From: Salticus scenicus
Taxonomy: Eukaryota; Arthropoda; Arachnida; Araneae; Salticidae
Assembly (NCBI GenBank): GCA_963930645.1
Contig: OZ005656.1
Span: 273,308,195-273,372,194, forward strand
DNA length: 64,000 nt
Reading direction: 5' to 3'
The position numbers and the translations under genes were made by a program. Shown here piece after piece: positions 43,501 to 59,470 of this stretch. The notes under the pieces were generated by a model. That model saw only the letters and a list, made by a program, of their open reading frames with translations, was not told the origin of the DNA and searched no databases. Every line of letters starts with the position of its first letter. Position 1 is the stretch's first letter.

Positions 43501-46500
43501 CAGATATCTATTTCAAATTTTAATAACAATTTATTTTTATATTTTTGTATTTTACACAGCAAATGCATTTATATGAGTTTTTTTACGTTATATCCACTTT
43601 CACTTTTTATTTCATTTGATATCTAATGCATAAAACTTTTATTATTTTCAGAAGGAATATGTAGTATTTCATTTTATTTCATTATTCTATTCATTTATTT
43701 AATAAATACCAGATATCTATTTCAAATTTAAAAATAAAATTAATTTTATATTTTTATAATTTACACAGCAAATGAATTTTAAAGGAATATTTTTTACTTT
43801 ATATCCACATTCCTTTTTCACTTCATTTGAAATCTAATACATAAAACTTTTATTATTTTCATAAACAAAATGTAGTATTTCATTTTATTTTATTATTCCA
43901 GTCATTTATTTATTAAATACCAGATATCTGTTTCAAATTTTAATAATAATTTATTTTTATATTTTTGTAATTTATACAGCAAATGCTATTTATAAGAATA
44001 TTTTTTACTTCATACCCGCATTCACTTTTTACTTCATTTGAAACCTAATACATAAAACTTTTATTATTTTCATAAACAATATGTAGCATTTCATTTAATT
44101 TCATTATTCCATTCTTTTATTTCATGAATACCAGATATCTATTTCAAATTTTAATAATAATTTATTTATATATTTTTGTATTTTACACAGCAAATGCATT
44201 TTATAAGAATATTTTTTACTTCATATGAATACTTTTAACTGTATATCCACATTCACTTTTTATTTCATTTGTATTGCAATGCAGAAAACTTTTATTATTT
44301 TCATAAACAAAATGTAGTATTTCATTTTATTTTATTATTCCAGTCATTTATTTATTAAATACCAGATATCTGTTTCAAATTTTAATAATAATTTATTTTT
44401 ATATTTTTATAATTTACACAGCAAATGCATTTTTTATGAATATTTTTTACTTTATATCCACATTCACTTTTTATTTCATTTGTATTCTAATGCATAAAAC
44501 TTTTATTATTTTCATAAGGAATACGTAGTATTTCATTTTATTTCATTATTCCATTCATTTATTTTATGAATACCAGATATCTATTTCAAAAATTAATAAT
44601 AATTTATTTTTATATTTTTGTATTTTACACACAAAATGCATTTTATATGAATATTTTTTACTTTATATCCACATTCACTTTTTACTTCATATGAAATCTA
44701 ATACATAAAACTTTTATTATTTTCATAAACAAATTGTAGCATTTCATTTTATTTCATAATTCCAGTCATTTATTTAATGAATTCCAGATATCTATTTCAA
44801 ATTTTAATAATAACTTATTTTTATATATTTGTAATTTACACAACAAATGCAATTTATATGAATATCTTTACTTTATATCCACATTCGCTTTCTATTTCAT
44901 TTGAAATCTAATGCATAAAACTTTTATTATTTTCATAAGGGTTACGTAGTATTTTATTTTATTTCATTATTCCATTCATTTATTTAATAAATACCAGATA
45001 TCTATTTCAAATTTTAATAACATTTTATTTTTATATTTTTGTATTTTACACACAAAATGCATTTTATATGAATATTTTTTACTTTATATCCACATTCACT
45101 TTTTATTTCATTTGAAATCTAAAGCATAAAACTTTTATTATTTTCATAAGGGATACGTAGTATTTCATTTTATTTCATTATTCCATTCATTTATTTCATG
45201 AATACCAGATATCTATTTCAAATTTTAATAATAATTTATTTTTATATTTTTGTTTTATACACAGCAAATGCATTTTATATGAATATTTTTTACTTTATAT
45301 CCACATTCACATTTTATTTCATTTGAAATCTAATGCATCAAACTCTTATTATTTTCATATGGGATATGTGGTATTTCATTTTATTTTATTATTCCATTCA
45401 TTTATTTCATGAATACCAGATATCTATTTCAAATTTAAAAAATATTTTTTTTATACTTTTATAAGTTACACAGCAAATGAATTTTAAATGAATATATTTT
45501 TACTGTATATCCACATTCACTTTTTACTTCATTTGAAATCTAATTCGTAAAACTTTTATTATTATCATAAACAATATGTAGCATTTCATTTTATTTCATT
45601 TTTCCAGTCTTTTATTTAATGAATACCTGATATATAATTCGAATTACTACTAATCTACTTTTATATTTTTGTAATTTATACAGCAATTGCATTTTATAAG
45701 AATATTTTTTACTTCATATCCACATTCACTTTTTACTTCATTTGAAATCTAATAAATAAAACTTTTATTATTTTCATAAACAATATGTAACATTTTATTT
45801 TATTTCATTATTCCAGTCATTTATTTAATGAATACCAGATATCTATTTCAAATTTTAATAATAATTTATCTTTATATTTTTGTAATTTATACAGCAAATT
45901 CATTTTATAAGAATATTTTTTACTTGATATCCACATTCACTTTTTACTTCATTTGAAATCTAATAAATAAAACTTTTAATATTTTCATAAACAATATGTA
46001 GCATTTCATTTTATTTCATTATTCCATTCTTTTATTTTATGAATACCAGATATCAGTTTCAAATTTTAATAATAATTTATTTTTATATTTTTGTAATTTA
46101 TACAGTAAATGCATTTTACAAAAATATTTTTTACTTCATATCCACATTAACTTTTTATTTCATTTGAAATCTAATGCATTTTTTATTATTTTCATAAGGA
46201 ATACGTAGTATTTCATTTTATTTCATTATTCCATTCATTTATTTTATGAATACCAGATATCTATTTCAAACTTTAATAATAATTTATTTTTATATTTTTG
46301 TATTTTACGCAGCAAATGCATTTTATTTTAATATTTTTTATTTTATATCCACATTCACTTTTTATTTCATTTGAAATCTAATGCTAAAAACTTTTATTAT
46401 TTTCATAAGTTATATGTAGTATTTCATTTTATTTCATTATTCCTTTCATTTATTTAATGAATACCAGATATCTATTTAAAATTTATAAAATATTTTATTT

Positions 46501-48694
46501 TTATATTTTTATAATTTACACAGCAAATGAATTTTAAATGAATATTTTATACTTTATATCCACATTCACTTTTTATTTCATTTGAAATCTAATGCATAAA
46601 ACATTTATTATTATCATAAACAATATGTAGCATTTCATTTTATTTCATTTTTCCAGTCTTTTATTTAATGAATACCAGATATGTATTTCAAATTTTAATA
46701 ATAAATTATTTTTAAATTTTTGTAATTTATACAACAAATGCATTTTATAAGAATATTTTTTACTTCATATCCACATTCACTTTTTACTTCATTTGAAATC
46801 TAATAAATAAAACTTTTAATATTTTCATAAACAATATGTAGCATTTCATTTTATTTCATTATTCCATTCATTTAGTTAATGAATACACGATATCTATTTC
46901 AAATTTTAATAATTAATAATTTTTATATATTTCTAATTTACACTCCAAATGCATTTAGTTAACGAATACCAGATACCTATTTCAAAATTTAATAATTAAT
47001 AATTTTTATATGTTTGTAATTTGCACGCAAAATTATAAAAATATTTTTTACGTTATATCCACTTTCACTTTTTATTTCATTTGAAATCTAATGCATAAAA
47101 CTTTTATTATTTTCATAAGGGATACGTAGTATTTTATTTTATTTCATTATTCCATTCATTTATTTCATGAATACCAGATATCTATTTCAAATTTTAATAA
47201 CAATTTATTTTTGTATGTTTGTATTTTACACACAAAATGCATTTATATGAATATTTTTTACTTTATATCCACATTCACTTTTTATTTCATTTGAAATCTA
47301 AAGCATAAAACTTTTATTATTTTCATAAGGGTTACGTAGTATTTCATTTTATTTCATTATTCCATTCATTTATTTCATGAATACCAGATATCTATTTCAA
47401 ATTTTAATAATAATTTATTTTTATATTTTTGTTTTTTACACAGCAAATGCATTTTATATGAATATTTTAAACTTTATATCCACATTCACTTTTTATTTCA
47501 TTTGAAATCTAATGCCTCAAACTCTTATTATTTTCATATGGGATATGTGGTATTTCATTTTATTTTATTATTCCATAATGTATTTTAAATGAATATTTTT
47601 TTACTTTATATCCACATTCACTTTTTACTTCATTTGAATCTAATACATAAAACTTTTATTATTTTCAAAAAAAAAAAAAAAAAAAATGTAGTATTTCATT
47701 TTATTTCATTATTCCAGTCATTTATTTAATGGATTCCAGATATCCATTTCAAATTTTAATAATAATTTATTTTTATATATTTGTAATTTACACAGCAAAT
47801 GCAATTTATATGAATATCTTTACTTTATATCCACATTAACTTTTTATTTCATTTGAAATCTAATGCATTAAACTTTTATTATTTTCATAAGTGTTACGTA
47901 GTATTTTATTTTATTTCATTATTCCAGTCATTTATTTCATGAATACCAGATATCTATTTCAAATTTTAATAATAATTTATTTTTATATTTTTGTATTTTA
48001 CACAGCAAATGCATTTTATAAGAATATTTTTTACTTCATATCCACATTCACTTTTTATTTCATTTGAAATCTAATACATAAAACTTTTATTATTTTCATA
48101 AACAATATGTAGCATTTCATTTTATTTCATTATTCCAGTCACTTATTTAATGAAAACCAGATATCTGTTTCAAATTTTAATAATATTTTTTTTTTATATT
48201 TTTGTAATTTATACAGCAAATGCATTTTATAAGAATATTTTTTACTTCATATCCACATTCACTTTTTACTTCATTTGAAATCTAATAAATAAAACTTTTA
48301 ATATTTTCATAAAGAATATGTAGCATTTCATTTTATTTCATTATTCCATTGATTTAGTTAATGAATTCCAGATATCTATTTCAAATTTTAATAATTAATA
48401 ATTTTTATATTTTTGTAATTTACACAGCAGATGCATTATATAAAAATATTTTTTCTTTATATCCTTATTCACTTTTTACTTCATTTGAATCTAATACAAA
48501 AAACTTTTATTATTTTCAAAAAAAAAAAAATGTAGTATTTCATTTTATTTTATTATTCCAGTCATTTATTTAATGAATACCAGATATCTATTTCAAATTT
48601 TAATAATAATTTATTTTTATATTTTTGTAATTTACACAGCAAATGCATTTTTTATGAATATTTTTTACTTTATATCCACATTCACTTTTATTTC
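37594..48694. repeat. 11.1-kb tandem duplication, second copy
   Basis: This copy is nearly identical to 26491-37593. Substitutions I noticed are T to A (27952 against 39054), A to C (29515 against 40616) and A to T (35226 against 46327). Homopolymers differ by single bases: poly-A 25 against 24 (28360, 39462) and 19 against 20 (36566, 47667); the poly-T of 28 (31072, 42173) is unchanged. The copy ends at about 48694, where TTTCATTTGA continues as AATCTAATGCATTAAAC instead of TATCTAATGC. That gives the right-hand limit. Confidence 0.92.
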
Positions 48695-51600
48695 ATTTGA
48701 AATCTAATGCATTAAACTTTTATTCTTTTCATATGGGATATGTGGTATTTCTTTTATCTCATTATTCCATTCATTTATTTAATAAATACCAGATATCTAT
48801 TTCAAATTTTAATAGCATTTTATTTTTATATTTTTGTATTTTACACACAAAATGCATTTTATATGAATATTTTTTACTTTATATCCACATTCACTTTATA
48901 TTTCATTTGAAATCTAAAGCATAAAACTTTTATTATTTTCATAAGGGATACGAAGTATTTCATTTTATTTCATTATTCCATTCATTTATTTCATGAATAC
49001 CAGATATCTATTTCAAATTTTAATAATAATTTATTTTTATATTTTTGTATTTTACACAGCAAATGCATTTTATATGAATATTTTTTACTTTATATCCACA
49101 TTCACTTTTTATCTCATTTGAAATCTAAAGCATAAAACTTTTATTATTTTCATAAGGGATAAGTAGTATTTCATTTTATTTCATTATTCCATTCATTTAT
49201 TTCATGAATACCAAATATCTATTTCAAATTTTAATAATAATTTATTTTTATATTTTTGTTTTTTACACAGCAAATGCATTTTATATGAATATTTTTTACT
49301 TTATATCCACATTCATTTTTATTTCATTTGAAATCTAATGCATCAAACTTTTATTGTTTTCATATGGGATATGTGGTATTTCTTTTATCTCATTATTCCA
49401 TTCATTTATTTCATGAATACCAGATATATATTTCAAATTTAAAAAATATTTTTTTTATACTTTTATAATTTACACAGCAAATGAATTTTCAATGAATATA
49501 TTTTTACTTCATATCCACATTCACATTTTACTTCAATTGAAATCTAATACATAAAACTTTTATTATTTTTATAAACAATATGTAGCATTTCATTTTATTT
49601 CATTATTCCAGTCATTTATTTAATGAATACCAGATATCTATTTCAAATTTTAATAATAAATTATTTTTAAATTTTTGTAATTTATACAACAAATGCATTT
49701 TTAAGAATATTTTTTACTTCATATCCACATTCACTTTTTACTTCATTTGAAATCTAATAAATAAAACTTTTAATATTTTCATAAACAATATGTAGCATTT
49801 CATTTTATTTCATTATTCCATTGATTTAGTTAATGAATACCAGATATCTATTTCATATTTTAATAATTAATAATTTTTATATTTTTGTAATTTACACAGC
49901 AAATGCATTTAGTTAATGAATACCAGATATCTATTTCAAATTTTAATAATTAATAATTTTTATATTTTTGTAATTTACACAGCAGATGCATTATATAAAA
50001 ATATTTTTTCTTTATATCCTTATTCACTTTTTATTTCATTTGAATTCGAATGCATAAAAATTTTATTATTTTCATAAGAGATATGTAGTATTTCATTTTA
50101 TTTCATTATTCCATTCATTTTTTTAATAAATACCAGATATCTATTTCAAATTTTAATAACAATTTATTTTTGTATGTTTGTATTTTACACAGAAAATGCA
50201 TTTATATGAATATTTTTTACTTTATATCCACATTCACTTTTTATTTCATTTGAAATCTAAAGCATAAATCTTTTATTATTTTCATAAACAATATGTAGCA
50301 TTTCATTTTATTTCATTATTCCAGTCATTTATTTAATTTATACCAGATATCTGTTTCAAATTTTAATAATATATATATTTTTTTTATATTTTTGTAATTT
50401 ATACAGCAAATGCATTTATATGAATTTTTTGCGTTATATCCACTTTCACTTTTTATTTCATTTGATATCTAATGCATAAAACTTTTATTATTTTCAGAAG
50501 GGATATGAAGTATTTCATTTTATTTCATTATTCTATTCTTTTATTTCATAAATACCAGATATCTATTTCAAATTTAAAAAGAAATTTAATTTTAGATTTT
50601 TATAATTTACACAGCAAATGAATTTTAAATGAATATTTTGTACTTTATATCCACATTCATTTTTCACTTCAATTGAAATCTAATACATAAAACTTTTATT
50701 ATTTTCAAAAACAAAATGTAGTATTTCATTTTATTTTATTATTCCAGTCATTTATTTATTGAATACCAGATATCTGTTTCAAATTTTAATAATAATTTAT
50801 TTTATATTTTTGTAATTTATACAGCAAATTCTATTTATAAGAATATTTTTTACTTCATACCCGCATTCACTTTTTACTTCATTTGAAACCTAATACATAA
50901 AACTTTTATTATTTTCATAAACAATATGTAGCATTTCATTTAATTTCATTATTCCATTCTTTTATTTCATGAATACCAGATATCTATTTCAAATTTTAAT
51001 AATAATTTATTTTTATATTTTTGTATTTTACACAGCAAATGCATGTTATATGAATAGTTTTTACTTTATATCAACATTCACTTTTTATTTCATTTGAATT
51101 GTAATGCAGAAAACTTTTATTATTTTCATAAGGAATACGTAGTATTTCATTTTATTTCATTATTCCATTCATTTATTTTATGAATACCAGATATCTATTT
51201 CAAACTTTAATAATAATTTATTTTTATATTTTTGTAATTTATACAGGATATTTTTGTAATTTATGCATTTTATAAGAATATTTTTTACTTCCTATCCACA
51301 TTCACTTTTTACTTCATTTGAAATCTAATAAATAAAACTTTTAATATTTTCATAAACAATATGTAGCATTTCATTTTATTTCATTATTCCATTCATTTAG
51401 TTAATGAATACCAGATATCTATTTCAAATTTTAATAATTAATAATTTTTATATTTTTGTAATTTACACAGCAAAATTATAAAAATATTTTTTACTTTATA
51501 TCCACATTCACTTTTCATTTCATTTGAAATCGAATGCATAAAACTTTTATTATTTTCATAAGGGATATGTACTATTTCATTTTATTTCATTATTCCATTC

Positions 51601-52503
51601 ATTTATTTAATGAATACCAGATATCTATTTCAAAAATTCAAAATAATTTATTTTTATATTTTTATAATTTACGCAGCAAATGTATTTTAAATGAATATTT
51701 TTTTACTTTATATCCACATTCACTTTTTACTTCATTTGAATCTAATACATAAAACTTTTATTATTTTCAAAAAAAAAAAAAAAAAAAAAAATGTAGTATT
51801 TCATTTTATTTCATTATTCCAGTCATTTATTTAATGGATTCCAGATATCCATTTCAAATTTTAATAATAATTTATTTTTATATTTTTGTTTTTTACACAG
51901 CAAATGCATTTTATATGAATATTTTTTACTTTATATCCACATTCACTTTTTATTTCATTTGAAATCTAATGCATAAAACTTTTAATTTTTTCATAAGTGT
52001 TACGTAGTATTTTATTTTATTACATTATTCCATTCATTTATTTAATAAATACCAGATATCTATTTCAAATTTTAATAACATTTTATTTTTACATTTTTGT
52101 ATTTTACACACAAAATGCATTTTATATGAATATTTTTTACTTTATATCCACATTCACTTTTTATTTCATTTGAAATCTAAAGCATAAAACTTTTATTATT
52201 TTCATAAGGGATACGTAGTATTTCATGTTATTTCATTATTCCATTCATTTATTTCATGAATACCAGATATCTATTTCAAATTTTAATAATAATTTATTTT
52301 TATATTTTTGTATTTTACACAGCAAATGCATTTTATATGAATATTTTTTACTTTATATCCACATTCACTTTTTATCTCATTTGAAATCTAAAGCATAAAA
52401 CTTTTATTATTTTCATAAGGGATACGTAGTATTTCATTTTATTTCATTATTCCATTCATTTATTTCATGAATATCAGATATCTATTTCAAATTTTAATAA
52501 TAA
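48695..52503. repeat. Repeat of the 20.0-26.2 kb mosaic with a 2.4-kb internal deletion
   Basis: Positions 48695-49500 match about 19996-20800 at an offset of 28699. After a junction at 49491-49508 the match continues with about 23195-26197 at an offset near 26303. The change of 2396 bp is about eleven monomers lost here, or gained in the other copy. The match includes the rare full-length monomer at 25231 and 51534. It ends near 52503, where the earlier block turns to the TATATAGTTTTGTATTTTCA variant and this one does not. Confidence 0.85.
49491..49508. repeat. Junction of the 2.4-kb deletion
   Basis: The 18-bp sequence AATGAATATATTTTTACT is common to both parents. The left flank, GAATTTTC, is that of the 20.79-kb unit; the right flank, TCATATCCACATTCACATTT, is that of the 23.2-kb unit. 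The break keeps monomer phase, consistent with unequal exchange or single-strand annealing. Confidence 0.8.
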
Positions 52504-55500
52504 TTTATTTTTATATTTTTGTTTTTTACACAGCAAATGCATTTTATATGAATATATTTACTTTATATCCACATTCACTTTTTATTTCATTTGAAATCTA
52601 ATGCATCAAACTTTTATTATTTTCATATGGGATATGTGGTATTTCTTTTATCTCATTATTCCATTCATTTATTTCATGAATACCAGATATCTTTTTCAAA
52701 TTTAAAAAATATTTTTTTTATACTTTTATAATTTACACAGCAAATGAATTGTCAATGAATATATTTTTACTGTATATCCACATTCACTTTTTACTTCATT
52801 TGAATCTAATACATAAAACTTTTATTATTATCATAAACAATATGTAGCATTTCATTTTATTACATTATTCCATTCATTTAGATAATGAATACCAGATATC
52901 TATTTCAAATTTTAATAATTAATAATTATTATATTTTTGTAATTTATACAGCAAATGCATTTTATAAGAATATTTTTTACTTCATATCCACATTCACTTT
53001 TTACTTCATTTGAAATCTAATACATGAACCTTTTATTATTTTCATAAACAATATGTAACATTACATTTTATTTCATTATTCCAGTCATTTATTTAATGAA
53101 TACCAGATATCTATTTCAAATTTTAATAATAATTTATTTTTATATTTTTGTAATTTATACAGCAAATGCATTTTATAAGAATATTTTTTACTTCATATCC
53201 ACATTCACTTTTTACTTCATTTGAAATCTAATAAATAAAACTTTTAATATTTTCATAAACAATATGTAGCATTTCATTTCATTTCATTATTCCTTTCATT
53301 TATTTAATGAATACCAGATATCTATTTCAAATTTATAAAATATTTCATTTTTATTTTTTTATAATTTACACAGCAAATGAATTTTAAATGAATATTTTAT
53401 ACTTTATATCCACATTCACTTTTTATTTCATTTGAAATCTAAAGCATAAAAATTTTATTATTTTCATAAGAGATATGTAGTACTTCATTTTATTTCATTA
53501 TTCCATTCATTAATTTATGAATACCAGATATCTATTTCAAATTTTAATAATAATTTATTTATATAGTTTTGTATTTTACACAGCAAATGCATCTTATATG
53601 AATACTTTTTAATTTATATCCACATTCACTTTTTATTTCATTTGAAATCTAATGCAGAAAACTTTTATTATTTTCATAAGGGATACGTAGTATTTAATTT
53701 TATTTCATTATTCCATTCATTTATTTCATGAATACCAGATATCTATTTCAAATTTTAATAACAATTTATTTTTATATTTTTGTATTTTACACAGCAAATG
53801 CATTTATATGAATTTTTTTACGTTATATCCACTTTCACTTTTTATTTCATTTGAAATCTAATGCATAAAACTTTTATTATTTTCAGAAGGGATATGTAGT
53901 ATTTCATTTTATTTCGTTATTCTATTCATTTATTTAATAAATACCAGATATCTATTCAAATTTAAAAAAAAAATTAATTTTATATTTTTATAATTTAGAC
54001 AGAAAATGAATTTTAAATGAATATTTTTTACTTTATATCCGCATTCACTTTTTACTTCATTTGAAACCTAATACATAAAACTTTTATTATTTTCATAAAC
54101 AATATGTAGCATTTCATTTAATTTCATTATTCCATTCTTTTATTTCATGAATACCAGATATATATTTCAAATTTTAATAATAATTTATTTTTATATTTTT
54201 ATAATTTACACAGCAAATGCATTTTTTATGAATATTTTTTACTTTATATCCACATTCACTTTTTATTCCATTTGTATTCTAATGCATAAAACTTTTATTA
54301 TTTTCATAAGGAACACGTAGTATTTCATTTTATTTCATTATTCCATTCATTTATTTTATGAATGCCAGATATCTATTTCAAACTTTAATAATAATTTATT
54401 TTTATATTTTTGTAATTTATACAGGATATTTTTGTAATTTATACATTTTATAAGAATATTTTTTACTTCCTATCCACATTCACTTTTTACTTCATCTGAA
54501 ATCTAATACATAAAACTTTTATTATTTTCATAAACAAATTGTAGCATTTCATTTTATTTCATAATTTCAGTCATTTATTTAATGAATTCAAGATATCTAT
54601 TTCAAATTTTAATAATAATTTATTTTTATATATTTGTAATTTACACAACAAATGCAATTTATATGAATATCTTTACTTTATATCCACATTCACTTTCTAT
54701 TTCATTTGAAATCTAATGCATAAAACTTTTATTATTTTCATAAGGGTTACGTAGTATTTTATTTTATTTCATTATTCCATTCATTTATTTAATAAATACC
54801 AGATATCTATTTCAAATTTTAATAACAATTTTTTTTATATTTTTGTATTTTACACAGAAAATGCATTTTATATGAATATTTTTTACTTTATATCCACATT
54901 CACTTTTTATTTCATTTGAAATCTAAAGCATAAAACTTTTATTATTTTCATAAGGGATACGTAGTATTTCATTTTATTTCATTATTCCATTAATTTATTT
55001 CATGAATACCAGATATCTATTTCAAATTTTAATAATAATTTATTTTTATATTTTTGTTTTTTACACAGCAAATGCATTTTATATGAATATTTTATACTTT
55101 ATATCCACATTCACTTTTTATTTCATTTGAAATCTAATGCCTCAAACTCTTATTATTTTCATATGGGATATGTGGTATTTCATTTTATTTTATTATTCCA
55201 TTTATTTATTTCATGAATACCAGATATCTATTTCAAATTTAAAAAATATTTTTTTTTATACTTTTATAATTTACACAGCAAATGAATTTTAAATGAATAT
55301 ATTTTTACTGTATATCCACATTCACTTTTTACTTCATTTGAAATCTAATACGTAAAACTTTTATTATTATCATAAACAATATGTAGCATTTCATTTTATT
55401 TCATTTTTCCAGTCTTTTATTTAATGAATACCTGATATATAATTCGAATTACTACTAATCTACTTTTATATTTTTGTAATTTATACAGCAAATGCATTTT

Positions 55501-55900
55501 ATAAGAATATTTTTTACTTCATATCCACATTCACTTTTTACTTCAATTGAAATCTAATACATAAAACTTTTATTATTTTCATAAACAATATGTAGCATTT
55601 CATTTTATTTCATTATTCCAGTCATTTATTTAATGAATACCAGATATGTATTTCAAATTTTAATAATAAATTATTTTTAAATTTTTGTAATTTATACAAC
55701 AAATGCATTTTATAAGAATATTTTTTACTTCATATCCACATTCACTTTTTACTTCATTTGAAATCTAATAAATAAAACTTTTAATATTTTCATAAACAAT
55801 ATGTAGCATTTCATTTTATTTCATTATTCCATTCATTTAGTTAATGAATACACGATATCTATTTCAAATTTTAATAATTAATAATTTTTATATTTTTGTA
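52504..55900. repeat. Second mosaic block
   Basis: Short HOR segments are joined in a new order. By eye: 52504-52950 resembles 20.53-20.98 kb; 53270-53440 carries the TTCCTTTCATTT and ATTTTTTTATAATT variants of about 5.3-5.5 kb and 30.2 kb; 53440-53990 resembles 21.35-21.9 kb; 54030-54600 resembles 2.9-3.48 kb; 54600-55490 resembles 8.1-8.8 kb and 22.36-23.15 kb; 55490-55860 joins units seen near 23.2 and 35.6 kb. All joins preserve monomer phase. Limits are approximate. Confidence 0.7.
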
Positions 55901-58900
55901 ATTTACACAGCAAATGCATTATATAAATATATTTTTTACTTTATATCCACATTCACTTTTTATTTCATTTGAAATCGAATGCATAAAACTTTTATTATTT
56001 TCATAAGGGATATGTAGTATTTCATTTTATTTCATTATTCCATTCATTTATTTCATGAATACCAGATATCTATTTCAAATTTTAAGAATAATTTATTTAT
56101 ATATTTTTGTATTTTACACAGCAAATGCATGTTATATGAATATTTTTTACTTTATATCCACATTCACTTTTTATTTCATTTGAAATCTAATGCAGAAAAC
56201 TTTTATTATTTTCATAAGGGATACGTAGTATTTAATTATATTTCATTATACAATTCCTTTATTTCATGAATACCAGATATCTATTTCAAATTTTAATAAC
56301 AATTTATTTTTATATTTTTGTATTTTTCACAGCAAATGCATCTATATGAATTTTTTTACGTTATATCCACTTTCACTTTTTATTTCATTTGATATCTAAT
56401 GCATAAAACTTTTATTATTTTCAGAAGGGATATGTAGTATTTTATTTCATTTCATTATTCCTTTCATTTATTTAATGAATACCAGATATCTATTTCAAAT
56501 TTATAAAATATTTCCTTTTTTTTTTTTATAATTTACACAGCAAATGAATTTTAAATGAATATTTTATACTTTATATCCACATTCACTTTTTATTTCATTT
56601 GAAATCTAATGCATAAAACATTTATTATATTCATAATGAATATGTAGTATTTCATTTTATTTCATTATTTCATTCATTTATTTAATGAATTCCAGATATC
56701 TATTTCAAATTTTAATAATAATTTATTTTTATATATTTGTAATTTACACAGCAAATGCAATTTATATAAATATCTTTACTTTATATCTACATTCACTTGT
56801 TATTTCATTTGAAATCTAATGCATAAAACTTTTATTATTTTCATAAGGGATGCGTAGTATTTTATTTTATTTCATTATTCCATTCATTTATTTAATAAAT
56901 ACCAGATATCTATTGCAAATTTTAATAACAATTTATTTTTGTATTTTTGTATTTTACACACAAAATGCATTTTATATGAATATTTTTTACTTTATTTCCA
57001 CATTCACTTTTTATTTCATTTAAAATCTAAAGCATAAAACTTTTATTATTTTCATAAGGGATACGTAGTATTTCATTTTATTTCATTATTCCAGTCATTT
57101 ATTTCATGAATACCAGATATCTATTTCAAATTTTAATAATAATTTATTTTTATATTTTTGTATTTTACACAGCAAATGCATTTTATAAGAATATTTTTTA
57201 CTTCATATCCACATTCACTTTTTACTTCATTTGAAATCTAATACATAAAACTTTTATTATTTTCATAAACAATATGTAGCATTTCATTTTATTTCATTAT
57301 TCCAGTCATTTATTTCATGAATACCAGATATCTGTTTCAAATTTTAATAATAATTTTTTTTTTTTTTTTTTTTGTAATTTATACAGCAAATGCATTTTAT
57401 AAGAATATTTTTTACTTCATATCCACATTCACTTTTTACTTCATTTGAAATCTAATAAATAAAACTTCTAATATTTTCATAAACAATATGTAGCATTTCA
57501 TTTTATTTCATTATTCCATTCATTTAGTTAATGAATACCAGATATCTATTTCAAATTTTAATAATTAATAATTTTTATATTTTTGTAATTTACACAGCAG
57601 ATGCATTATATAAAAATATTTTTTCTTTATATCCTTATTAACTTTTTATTTCATTTGAATTGGAATGCATAAAACTTTTATTATTTTCATAAGAGATATG
57701 TAGTATTTCATTTTATTTCATTATTCCATTCATTTATTTCATGAATACCAGATATCTATTTGAAATTTTAATAATAATTTATTTATATAGTTTTGTATTT
57801 TACACAGCAAATGCATCTTATATGAATACTTTTTAATTTATATCCACATTCACTTTTTATTTCATTTGAAATCTAATGCAGAAAACTTTTATTATTTTCA
57901 TAAGGGATACGTAGTATTTATTTTATTTCATTATTCCATTCATTTATTTCATGAATACCAGATATCTATTTCAAATTTTAATAACAATTTATTTTTATAT
58001 TTTTGTATTTTACACAGCAAATGCATTTATATGAGTTTTTTTACGTTATATCCACTTTCACTTTTTATTTCATTTGATATCTAATGCATAAAACTTTTAT
58101 TATTTTCAGAAGGAATATGTAGTATTTCATTTTATTTCATTATTCTATTCATTTATTTAATAAATACCAGATATCTATTTCAAATTTAAAAATAAAATTA
58201 ATTTTATATTTTTATAATTTACACAGCAAATTAATTTTAAAGGAATATTTTTTACTTTATATCCACATTCCTTTTTCACTTCATTTGAAATCTAATACAT
58301 AAAACTTTTATTATTTTCATAAACAAAATGTAGTATTTCATTTTATTTTATTATTCCAGTCATTTATTTATTAAATACCAGATATCTGTTTCAAATTTTA
58401 ATAATAATTTATTTTTATATTTTTGTAATTTATACAGCAAATGCTATTTATAAGAATATTTTTTACTTCATACCCGCATTCACTTTTTACTTCATTTGAA
58501 ACCTAATACATAAAACTTTTATTATTTTCATAAACAATATGTAGCATTTCATTTAATTTCATTATTCCATTCTTTTATTTCATGAATACCAGATATCTAT
58601 TTCAAATTTTAATAATAATTTATTTATATATTTTTGTATTTTACACAGCAAATGCATGTTATATGAATACTTTTAACTGTATATCCACATTCACTTTTTA
58701 TTTCATTTGTATTGCAATGCAGAAAACTTTTATTATTTTCATAAACAAAATGTAGTATTTCATTTTATTTTATTATTCCAGTCATTTATTTATTAAATAC
58801 CAGATATCTGTTTCAAATTTTAATAATAATTTATTTTTATATTTTTATAATTTACACAGCAAATGCATTTTTTATGAATATTTTTTACTTTATATCCACA

Positions 58901-59470
58901 TTCACTTTTTATTTCATTTGTATTCTAATGCATAAAACTTTTATTATTTTCATAAGGAATACGTAGTATTTCATTTTATTTCATTATTCCATTCATTTAT
59001 TTTATGAATACCAGATATCTATTTCAAAAATTAATAATAATTTATTTTTATATTTTTTAATTTATACAGGATATTTTTGTAATTTATACATTTTATAAGA
59101 ATATTTTTTACTTCCTATCCACATTCACTTTTTACTTCATCTGAAATCTAATACATAAAACTTTTATTATTTTCATAAACAAATTGTAGCATTTCATTTT
59201 ATTTCATAATTCCAGTCATTTATTTAAGGAATTCCAGATATCTATTTCAAATTTTAATAATAATTTATTTTTATATATTTGTAATTTACACAACAAATGC
59301 AATTTATATGAATATCTTTACTTTATATCCACATTCACTTTCTATTTCATTTGAAATCTAATGCATAAAACTTTTATTATTTTCATAAGGGTTACGTAGT
59401 ATTTTATTTTATTTCATTATTCCATTCATTTATTTAATAAATACCAGATATCTATTTCAAATTTTAATAA

